From positions 3,162,001-3,226,000 of the forward strand of contig NZ_AP023179.1 in assembly GCF_013426915.1 (NCBI RefSeq): a DNA stretch of 64,000 nucleotides, given 5' to 3'. The translations under genes were made by a program, and so were the position numbers. Under the pieces are notes generated by a model. That model ran no database searches, had not been told where the DNA came from, and saw only the letters and a program-made list of their open reading frames with translations. Source of the stretch: Paraburkholderia sp. PGU19 (GTDB taxonomy: Bacteria > Pseudomonadota > Gammaproteobacteria > Burkholderiales > Burkholderiaceae). This document shows positions 57,676 to 64,000 of the stretch, piece after piece (positions within the stretch are counted from its first letter, which is position 1; every line of letters begins with the position of its first letter).

Positions 57676-58248
57676 TTATTTGAGGAAAGGGATCATGCGC
57701 GACAACAGGCCGTCGCGATCGAGAATCTGATGCTTGAGCGCCGCCAGCACATGCAACACGACCAGCACGAGCAGCGTGTAGTTCAGCGTGATGTGAACGG
57801 ACTTCAACACTTCCTTCAGATGCGGATCGGGCGCGATCAGGCGCGGCAGCGGCACGAGCCCGAGATAGACGACGGGCACGTTCGCCGCGGAGCTGTACAG
57901 ATAACCCGACACGGGGATCACGACCATCAGCACGTACAACAGGAAGTGCGTGAGATGCGCGATGCCGCGTTGCCATTTGGGCATGTGCGAGGGCATCGGC
58001 GGCGTGGCATGCGTCGCGCGCCACAGAATGCGGATGATGACCAGTGCGAACACGGTCACGCCGATCCATTTGTGCCACGAAAAGTATTTGAGCTTGGTCG
58101 GCGTGAAACCGGGGATGTCCGTCATCACCCAGCCGAGGGCAAATCCGCAGACGATCAGCAGCGCGATCAGCCAGTGCAGCGCGATGGCCGTCGACGTGTA
58201 TGACGAACCGCGCGCGGAGAACGAATGAAACGAAGAGGTATGTGCCAT
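57676..58248 (-). CDS. Cytochrome b561 family protein
   Basis: A 190-residue inner-membrane diheme cytochrome with four hydrophobic segments. Candidate heme ligands are in TAIALHWLIALLIVCGFALG, LKYFSWHKWIGVTVFALVII, the MAHLTHFLLYVLMVVIPVSG-like third helix and LLVLVVLHVLAALKHQIL. The ATG at 58248 (MAHTSSFHSFS) gives the family length. With the two YceI genes it forms an operon like the E. coli yceJ-yceI pair; a role in quinone-linked electron transfer is family knowledge. The 385-bp gap to pqiA (58249-58633) must contain both divergent promoters, but I could not define either. Confidence 0.88.
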   Translation of the reverse strand: MAHTSSFHSFSARGSSYTSTAIALHWLIALLIVCGFALGWVMTDIPGFTPTKLKYFSWHKWIGVTVFALVIIRILWRATHATPPMPSHMPKWQRGIAHLTHFLLYVLMVVIPVSGYLYSSAANVPVVYLGLVPLPRLIAPDPHLKEVLKSVHITLNYTLLVLVVLHVLAALKHQILDRDGLLSRMIPFLK

Positions 58249-58633
58249 GACAGATCCGACGCCAACATGAAAGTTAAACGACCCGGGCGATGCCATTATT
58301 CCGCTCGCGTCCGGCATCGGCGCCAACGGTCTGCGCGGCGCCCATCGTACCGCAAGCGGCGGTAACTAGCTGACACCATTACGCGCGGCGCGGAACTTGC
58401 TGTTCCCGCTTGAACCGATGCGCACCGTATCTGTCGGACAACGCCTACGACGGGCCGCAGATCACCGCATCCACCGTCATCGCCTCGCGCACCCACCTGT
58501 AGGGCCTCAGTGCGACGAGCTTTGATACTATTGCCCCCGGGCCGTGACGTGCGAGTCACTTGCGCGGCAACAATCTGTAAGACACCGACCGCTACCACGA
58601 CAACAACATCGTTTTCCGTTTCCCGATTCCTGC

Positions 58634-59377
58634 ATGGAACATGACCACCTGATTGCCTGTCACGAATGCGACGCGCTGTTCCAGAAGCCGCGCCTTGGAC
58701 GCGGGCGGATTGCGCGCTGCCAGCGGTGCGGCGCGATGCTGTACTGGAGCGCATCGGGTCGGCTGGACGGCATCACGGCGATGACGTTCGCCGCGCTGAT
58801 CACGTTCCTGATCGCGCAGGGCTTCCCCATCGTCGAGCTGGAGACCAACGGGATCACGTCGCAGACGAGTCTGCTCGGCGCCATTGTCGCGCTGTGGGAC
58901 GAAAACATGCAGGTCGTCGCCATCATGGTGTTCTGCTCGACCACGCTCTTTCCGCTCACCGAACTGCTCGCGCTGCTCTATCTGCTGGTGCCGATCCGCG
59001 CGGGCTATCTACCACCGCTCTTCAACCAGGTGCTGCGCGCGATTCAATTCGTGCGCCCGTGGGGCATGATCGAAGTGTTCATGCTCGGCGTGCTGGTGAC
59101 GATCGTGAAGATGGTGAGCCTCGCGCGCGTGATTCCGGAAGCCGCGATGTTCGCGTTCGGCGCGCTCACGCTGATGTTCGTCGTGGTCGTCACATTCGAC
59201 CCGCGCACGCTGTGGGATGTTGCCGAAACCCTTGGCGTGCTGAAGGCGCGGCGCGAACGGCATGCACGCGAAGACGAGGCGCGCGACGACATGGATAACA
59301 GCAGTCCCGACGATCGTAACGATTGCGCGGCAGGCGCGCCGGACGTCGATGGTTCGGCCGCACCGCACCGGGGATGA
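58634..59377 (+). CDS. pqiA: Paraquat-inducible protein A, first subunit (PqiA N-half)
   Basis: A 247-residue inner-membrane protein of the PqiA family, which works with MCE protein PqiB in lipid transport across the envelope. It opens with a zinc-ribbon-like ACHECDALFQ and ARCQRCGAMLYWS (four cysteines, residues 10-36). Four membrane segments follow (FAALITFLIAQGFPIVELE, VAIMVFCSTTLFPLTELLAL, IEVFMLGVLVTIVKMVSLA, MFAFGALTLMFVVVVTFDP). E. coli PqiA holds two such units in one chain; here they are two genes, this being the first. The second begins 7 bases downstream. Confidence 0.9.
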   Translation: MEHDHLIACHECDALFQKPRLGRGRIARCQRCGAMLYWSASGRLDGITAMTFAALITFLIAQGFPIVELETNGITSQTSLLGAIVALWDENMQVVAIMVFCSTTLFPLTELLALLYLLVPIRAGYLPPLFNQVLRAIQFVRPWGMIEVFMLGVLVTIVKMVSLARVIPEAAMFAFGALTLMFVVVVTFDPRTLWDVAETLGVLKARRERHAREDEARDDMDNSSPDDRNDCAAGAPDVDGSAAPHRG

Positions 59378-59384
59378 CGGGCCG

Positions 59385-60059
59385 ATGAAATACACCACGG
59401 CCTCGCGCGCCGGTCTGGTCGCCTGTCACGCGTGCTCGCGCGTGCAGCCGCGCATGCGCGTCAAAGACCAACGCTGCACGCGTTGCGGCGCGATCCTGCA
59501 CCGTCGCAACCCCGACAGCCTGATGCGCACCTGGGCGCTGCTGATCGCAGCCGCCGTGCTCTACATTCCCGCGAACCTGCTGCCCGTGCTGCACACGGCC
59601 TCGCTGGTCGGCACGGAGGACGACACGATCATGAGCGGCGTCGTCTACTTCTGGACCTCGGGCGACTGGCCGCTGGCGATCATCGTGTTCGTCGCGAGCA
59701 TTCTCGTGCCGATGCTCAAGCTCACGGTGCTCGCGCTGCTGACCATCACCGCGCAACGCCACTCGCGATGGCGGCCGCTCGAACGCACCAAGCTCTACCG
59801 GATCGTCGAGCGGATCGGCCGATGGTCGATGCTCGATATCTTCGTCATCACGCTGACGGTCGCGCTGGTGCGCTTCAAATCGCTGGCCGTCATCACGGCG
59901 GGACCGGGCGCGCTCGCGTTCGGCTCAGTCGTGATTCTCACGATGATCGCCTCGATGCAATTCGATCCACGTCTGATCTGGGACGACGTGGACAACGACC
60001 ATGGCGACGCCGCCCCAAACAAGCCGAAAAGCCGTAGAACCTCAGGACCCGAAACATGA
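59385..60059 (+). CDS. pqiA: Paraquat-inducible protein A, second subunit (PqiA C-half)
   Basis: A 224-residue protein with the same plan as its upstream neighbour: zinc-ribbon motif CHACSRVQP and CTRCGAILH, then four membrane segments (LIAAAVLYIPANLLPVLHT, LAIIVFVASILVPMLKLTVL, MLDIFVITLTVALVRFKSLA, ALAFGSVVILTMIASMQFDP). It corresponds to the second half of E. coli PqiA. The ATG at 59385 lies 7 bases after the first pqiA, and its stop overlaps pqiB (ATGA), so all four genes are one operon. It is predicted to pair with the first PqiA in the membrane. Confidence 0.9.
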   Translation: MKYTTASRAGLVACHACSRVQPRMRVKDQRCTRCGAILHRRNPDSLMRTWALLIAAAVLYIPANLLPVLHTASLVGTEDDTIMSGVVYFWTSGDWPLAIIVFVASILVPMLKLTVLALLTITAQRHSRWRPLERTKLYRIVERIGRWSMLDIFVITLTVALVRFKSLAVITAGPGALAFGSVVILTMIASMQFDPRLIWDDVDNDHGDAAPNKPKSRRTSGPET

Positions 60060-61693
60060 ATAGCCCTCAAGCGCCGACGCCACCTTCCGGCCCGCCGAAG
60101 AACGACCCCGTGCCCGAGCCCGAGATCGTCACGAAACGGGGTTGGCTGCCTTCGCTCGTCTGGGTGATTCCGCTGATCGCGGCGCTGATCGGCGTCGGGC
60201 TGGTCGTGAAGTCCGTGCTCGAAAAAGGACCGACCATCAACATCACCTTCATTAGCGCGGAAGGTCTTGAACCCGGCAAGACCAAGGTCAAATACAAGGA
60301 CGTCGATATCGGCTTCGTGCAGACCATCAAGCTCGCGAAGAACCACTCGCGCGTGAACGTCGAAGTGCAGTTGACAAAGGAAGCCGAAGATTTTGCGGTG
60401 AAGGACAGCCGCTTCTGGGTCGTGCGTCCGCGCATCGGCGCAAGCGGCGTGTCGGGGCTCGGCACGTTGCTGTCGGGCGCGTACATTGGCGTGGACGGCG
60501 GACGCTCGACAGAAACGCAGACGCAATTCGTCGGCCTCGAATCGCCACCCGCTGTCACCGTCGACCAGAAAGGCCATCAGTTCACGCTGCGCGGCGAATC
60601 GCTGGGTTCAATCGATATCGGCTCGCCCGTGTTCTATCGGCGCGTGCAGGTCGGCCAGGTGACGGGCTTTTCGCTCGACAAGGACGGCACGGGCGTCACC
60701 ATGCAAGTGTTCATCAGCGCGCCGTTCGACCAGTACGTCGGCACGAACTCGCGCTGGTGGCATGCGAGCGGCGTCGACGTGCGGCTCGATTCGGGCGGCT
60801 TCAAGCTGAACACGCAGTCGCTGGCGACGGTGATCGTCGGCGGGCTGGCATTCCAGTCGCCGCCGGGCCAGGCCGTCGGCGTGCAGGCGCCGAACAACAT
60901 GACCTTCCGCCTCGGCTCGGACGAAGCCGACGCGATGCGCGAGCCCGATGGCGAGCCGGTGCGCGTCGTGATGAACTTCAACCAGTCGCTGCGGGGACTG
61001 TCCGTCGGCGCGCCCGTCGATTTCCGCGGCATCGTGCTCGGCCAGGTGACGAACATCGGCGTCGAATACGATCCGCAGACGAAGAACTTCAACATGCCCG
61101 TCACGATGGATCTCTATCCTGACCGCCTGCGCCGCCGGTCGCGCGGCCAGCCCGTGCCCGAATCCGGCACGGAAGCAAGCCAGAAAATGCTGCTCGCGCT
61201 CGTCAATCACGGCCTGCGCGGCCAGTTGCGCACGGGCAACCTGTTGACGGGCCAGTTGTATGTGGCGATCGACCTGTTCCCGAAAGCGCCGAAGGCAAAC
61301 GTGGATATCTCGCGCGATCCGATCGAGCTGCCGACCATCCCGAACTCGCTCGACGAACTGCAACTGCAGATCGCCGATATCGCGAAGAAACTCGATCAGG
61401 TGCCGTTCGACCAGATCGGCAACAACCTGAACGCCGCCCTGAAGAACGCCGACCACCTGTTCACGCAGCTCGACAAGGAAGTGCTGCCGCAGACGCGCGA
61501 CACGCTCGCGGCTGCGAAGCAGACATTCGGCTCGGCGGAAGCGACGCTGCAGCAGGACTCGCCGCTGCAATCCGACGTGCATCAGGCGCTGCAGGAACTG
61601 ACGCGCACGCTGCAGTCGCTGAATGCGCTGTCGGACTATCTCGAACGCCATCCCGAATCGTTGCTGCGCGGTAAATCAGGAGACAAGCCATGA
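60056..61693 (+). CDS. pqiB: MCE-domain protein PqiB
   Basis: PqiB is an inner-membrane-anchored periplasmic protein that stacks MCE rings into a tube for lipid transfer. The 545-residue product has a cytosolic N terminus, one membrane segment at about residues 33-52 (LVWVIPLIAALIGVGLVV) and three MCE/MlaD domains starting near residues 55, 170 and 285. These are marked by AEGLEPGKTKVKYKDVDIG, LGSIDIGSPVFYRRVQVG and LRGLSVGAPVDFRGIVLG. A coiled C-terminal region follows (about 415-540). The overlaps with pqiA and pqiC show translational coupling. Length matches E. coli PqiB (546). Confidence 0.94.
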   Translation: MNSPQAPTPPSGPPKNDPVPEPEIVTKRGWLPSLVWVIPLIAALIGVGLVVKSVLEKGPTINITFISAEGLEPGKTKVKYKDVDIGFVQTIKLAKNHSRVNVEVQLTKEAEDFAVKDSRFWVVRPRIGASGVSGLGTLLSGAYIGVDGGRSTETQTQFVGLESPPAVTVDQKGHQFTLRGESLGSIDIGSPVFYRRVQVGQVTGFSLDKDGTGVTMQVFISAPFDQYVGTNSRWWHASGVDVRLDSGGFKLNTQSLATVIVGGLAFQSPPGQAVGVQAPNNMTFRLGSDEADAMREPDGEPVRVVMNFNQSLRGLSVGAPVDFRGIVLGQVTNIGVEYDPQTKNFNMPVTMDLYPDRLRRRSRGQPVPESGTEASQKMLLALVNHGLRGQLRTGNLLTGQLYVAIDLFPKAPKANVDISRDPIELPTIPNSLDELQLQIADIAKKLDQVPFDQIGNNLNAALKNADHLFTQLDKEVLPQTRDTLAAAKQTFGSAEATLQQDSPLQSDVHQALQELTRTLQSLNALSDYLERHPESLLRGKSGDKP

Positions 61694-62397
61694 CGTTTGC
61701 ACGCGTCCCCCGAACGATGCGCGCCGCCGCGCTTTCTGCCCTGCTGATTGCGGCGCTCGCCGCGTGTTCGTCACCGCCGAGCCACTTCTACACGCTCTCC
61801 GCCAGCGGCCCGTCGCCGGATGCCGTGCGCACGGAGAGCAACCCGGCGTTCCTGATCGAAGTGCCGCCCGTCGACGTGCCGCCACAAGTGGCGAAAAACC
61901 AGTTCGTCGTGCAGACGGGACCGACCCAGGTACAGGTGCTCGAACAGGAACGCTGGGCGTCGCTGCCGGGCGACGAGATCCGCCGGGCGCTGTCCAGTTC
62001 GCTGACACAGCAGTTGGGCACGATCGACGTGTATGGCTCGCCGTATCCCGACCGCGTGCCCGTCTATCGCGTCAGCGTGAACGTGCAGCGCTTCGAATCG
62101 TGGCCCGGCTCGCGCGCGCAGATCGACGCCGTGTGGAGCGTGCGGGCCGTGCGCACGCAGGCCGTGCTGACCTGCCGCAGTGTGGTCAGCGAGCCGGTTT
62201 CGGGCGGCTACGATGCGCTTGCAGAAGGGCATCGGCGCGCGGTCCAGCGGATTGCGACGGAAATCGCGGCGGCCGTGCGCAACCTCGCGGCGGCGCCGGC
62301 GCGCGGCGCCGCTGTGACGTGTCCGGCATCGACCTCGGGGCCGTCCGCTGCCCCGTCAACCGCGCCGTCAGCCTCGAATACAGCAACGAAGGGCTGA
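61690..62397 (+). CDS. pqiC: Outer-membrane lipoprotein PqiC
   Basis: PqiC is the lipoprotein partner of PqiB at the outer membrane. The 235-residue product has a lipoprotein signal with the lipobox LAAC (SALLIAALAACSSPPSH, Cys near residue 25), followed by SHFYTLSASGPS, the start of the ABC-type transport auxiliary (DUF330) domain. Other segments are FLIEVPPVDVPPQVAKNQFV, ERWASLPGDEIRRALSSSL and the internal strand RVPVYRVSVNVQRFESWPGS. The last 30 residues are Ala/Ser/Pro-rich and not part of the domain. It overlaps pqiB by 4 bases and ends the operon. Confidence 0.9.
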   Translation: MTFARVPRTMRAAALSALLIAALAACSSPPSHFYTLSASGPSPDAVRTESNPAFLIEVPPVDVPPQVAKNQFVVQTGPTQVQVLEQERWASLPGDEIRRALSSSLTQQLGTIDVYGSPYPDRVPVYRVSVNVQRFESWPGSRAQIDAVWSVRAVRTQAVLTCRSVVSEPVSGGYDALAEGHRRAVQRIATEIAAAVRNLAAAPARGAAVTCPASTSGPSAAPSTAPSASNTATKG

Positions 62398-62509
62398 CGG
62401 ACGCAAGCCGCGCGGGTAGCGCATCGCGCCCGCGCGTGATACTCGCCGCAAGGCACGGCGAGGCGACCGCGTACAATGTCGCCTTAATCAACGCCATGCG
62501 GCAATCTCC

Positions 62510-63787
62510 ATGTCCTTCGAATTTTTCATTCCCTGCCCGCGCGGCCTCGAAGCCGCGCTCGCCGCCGAACTCGCCGAGATCGCCGCGCGTCATCTGAACG
62601 GCGCGCCGTTCGCGGCTGGCGCGCAGGTGCCCGGCGGCGTGCACTTCAAGGGCGGCTGGGCAGCCGGCATGGCCGCCAACCTGCATTCGCGGATCGCGAG
62701 CCGTGTGCTGCTGAAGATCGCGCATCGTCCGTATCGCAACGAGCAGGACATTTACGGCCTCGCGCTCGAGCAGAGCTGGGAGCAGTGGTTCTCGGCGAAC
62801 GAGACGCTGCGCGTCGACGTCACCGCGATCAAGTCACCGCTGCGCAGCCTCGAATTCGCGACACTGCGCGTGAAGGATGCCATTTGCGACCGTCTGCGCG
62901 ACAAGACGGGCGCGCGTCCGAGCATCGACACAGGCGCGCCCGACGCGCGCGTGTTCGCGTTCCTGACGGCCACCGACTGCACGCTTTATCTCGACACCTC
63001 AGGCGAGCCGCTCTTCAAGCGCGGCTGGCGCCTGGACAAGGGCGCGGCGCCTCTGCGCGAGAATCTCGCGGCGGGCATCCTGCGGCTGACGGGCTGGACC
63101 CCCGGCACGCCGCTGTACGACCCGATGTGCGGCAGCGGCACGTTCCTCGCGGAAGCGGCTCAAGTCGCGCTGAACATTGCGCCGGGCGTCGAGCGGCGCT
63201 TCGGCTTCGAGAACTTCAAGCAGTACGACGTGTCGGCATGGCAGACGCTGAAAGTGGCCGCGCAGGATGCGAAGCGTGCTGCACGCGCCGGGCGCGGTGA
63301 TCTGCTGATCTTTGGCAGCGATATTTCCGACAATATGCTCCAGAAGGCGCGCGCGAACTTTGAACGTGCTGGTTTTCCGGCCCTGCCGTTGAAGCAGATC
63401 GATGCGCGCAACATGATGCCGCCTGCGGGCGAAGCAGGCATTCTCGTTGCGAATCCGCCTTACGGCGAGCGGATCGAAGTGCGCGGTCCGCGCGGTGAGA
63501 TTCGCAATACTGGGCGCGAAGAAGGCGGCTTCCGTCGCGTGGAGAGCGAAGCAGCGCCCGACATGACGGAGTTCTTCCAGTCGTTCGGGGATGCGCTGAA
63601 GAAGCGCTTTACCGGGTGGCACGCGTTCGTGCTGACGTCGGACCGGAAGCTGCCGGGGCAAATGCGGTTGCGGGAGTCGACAAAGACGCCGTTGTTCAAT
63701 GGCGCGCTCGAATGCCGGCTGTTCCGCTTCGATCTGATTGCGGGCAGCGTCAGGCAAAGGCCGGCGGCGGATGCGCCGAAAGAGTAA
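62510..63787 (+). CDS. THUMP-domain class I SAM-dependent RNA methyltransferase (RlmL-type)
   Basis: A 425-residue enzyme of the YcbY/RlmL N-half type. Residues 1-160 form the THUMP domain (FFIPCPRGLEAALAAELAEI, GGVHFKGGWAAGMAANLHSR). The SAM-binding Rossmann domain follows, with YDPMCGSGTFLAEAAQVALN near residue 203 and the catalytic ILVANPPYGERIEVRGP near residue 310. The NPPY motif indicates N-methylation of a base, usually N2-guanine of 23S rRNA in this family. A TACAAT -10-like box is at 62472-62477, 32 bases before the start. A terminator follows. The precise target site is not known. Confidence 0.9.
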   Translation: MSFEFFIPCPRGLEAALAAELAEIAARHLNGAPFAAGAQVPGGVHFKGGWAAGMAANLHSRIASRVLLKIAHRPYRNEQDIYGLALEQSWEQWFSANETLRVDVTAIKSPLRSLEFATLRVKDAICDRLRDKTGARPSIDTGAPDARVFAFLTATDCTLYLDTSGEPLFKRGWRLDKGAAPLRENLAAGILRLTGWTPGTPLYDPMCGSGTFLAEAAQVALNIAPGVERRFGFENFKQYDVSAWQTLKVAAQDAKRAARAGRGDLLIFGSDISDNMLQKARANFERAGFPALPLKQIDARNMMPPAGEAGILVANPPYGERIEVRGPRGEIRNTGREEGGFRRVESEAAPDMTEFFQSFGDALKKRFTGWHAFVLTSDRKLPGQMRLRESTKTPLFNGALECRLFRFDLIAGSVRQRPAADAPKE

Positions 63788-63819
63788 GCGGCGAGTTTTT
63801 CACTTGCCGGTCGCAAGAG

Positions 63820-63844
63820 AAGCGGGCTCGATGCCCGCTTTTTT
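63820..63844 (+). terminator. Intrinsic terminator after the THUMP methyltransferase
   Basis: AAGCGGGC (63820-63827) pairs with GCCCGCTT (63833-63840) around TCGAT and is followed by TTTT. It lies 33 bases beyond the stop codon. Confidence 0.85.
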
Positions 63845-63874
63845 GTTGTTCGCGCTTCGGATGACTTCCTCAAC

Positions 63875-63900
63875 GCTACTGACAGAACGCTGTCAGTAGC
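63875..63900. promoter_or_regulatory. 26-bp perfect palindrome upstream of the right-edge ORF (candidate operator)
   Basis: GCTACTGACAG (63875-63885) and CTGTCAGTAGC (63890-63900) are perfect 11-bp arms around AACG. There is no T-tract, and it lies 69 bases upstream of a start codon, so it looks like a repressor operator rather than a terminator. The regulator is not in the window. Confidence 0.55.
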
Positions 63901-63968
63901 CCGCCCGCACACTTCTCCTACGCCATCCGGCGATACACACGGCTCACCGCCATCAACAGGAGAACGTC

Positions 63969-64000
63969 ATGTCAACACAAATCAATCGCGCTATCGCCTG
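63969..64000 (+). CDS. Start of an unidentified CDS, cut by the window edge
   Basis: ATG at 63969 follows CAGGAG (63957-63962) and begins MSTQINRAIA before the sequence ends. The ribosome binding site is strong, so a gene probably starts here under control of the palindrome at 63875-63900. Ten codons are too few for any functional call. Confidence 0.5.
   Translation, partial: MSTQINRAIA

Overview
The window looks like chromosomal core DNA of a Burkholderiales beta-proteobacterium, most likely Paraburkholderia or a close Burkholderia relative. The reasons are high GC with G/C-ending codons, the grpE / thioredoxin-like / dnaK / dnaJ block beside hslR-hemH-hrcA-nadK-recN, the queA-tgt-yajC-secD-secF order, and protein sequences that read as Burkholderia orthologues. 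The genus call is inference from gene order and protein recognition, not a database search. I see no prophage, insertion sequence, CRISPR array, rRNA or tRNA.

Layout. 1-9.0 kb: the end of mutL, miaA, then purM facing an AI-2E family permease. A tightly packed run follows: hda, a HAD phosphatase, pcnB, folK, a deoxynucleoside kinase and panB. 9.1-19 kb: a small ORF, a PabB-PabC fusion, then the heat-shock block on the minus strand (dnaJ, dnaK, thioredoxin-like, grpE) with sigma-32-like promoters, then hslR, hemH and hrcA. 19-31.7 kb: nadK and recN, glnE on the opposite strand, the giant AsmA-like yhdP, a nitrilase-family amidase and tldD.

31.7-42.4 kb: a DAHP synthase gene (aroG) behind a complete-looking aromatic-amino-acid attenuator, a small ORF, a PduO-type cobalamin adenosyltransferase, a D-lactate/glycolate-type FAD oxidase, glcD, glcE-glcF, yggS-proC and ubiA. 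42.5-46.3 kb: an oxidative-stress cluster on the minus strand (oxyR, a 44-residue ORF, katA, a small membrane protein, dps). katA carries an apparent one-base deletion near its 5' end. 46.4-54.9 kb: recG facing queA-tgt-yajC-secD-secF. 55-58.2 kb: an MHS-type MFS transporter and a cytochrome b561-yceI-yceI operon. 58.6-62.4 kb: a pqi operon with PqiA split into two genes, then pqiB (MCE) and pqiC. 62.5-64 kb: a THUMP-domain RNA methyltransferase, then a perfect palindrome before a truncated ORF at the window edge.

The most interesting item is the leader of aroG (31790-31985). It combines a promoter, a 22-codon leader ORF with seven consecutive aromatic codons (Phe-Tyr-Phe-Tyr-Phe-Phe-Trp), and mutually exclusive 1:2, 2:3 and 3:4 pairings ending in a strong intrinsic terminator. 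This is the architecture of ribosome-mediated attenuation, here apparently sensing all three aromatic amino acids at the entry enzyme of the shikimate pathway. Other points worth checking are the katA frameshift, LysR-type dyads next to oxyR and katA, a CIRCE-like dyad over the dnaK promoter, a 74-bp nested inverted repeat after miaA, and several small ORFs with good ribosome binding sites.
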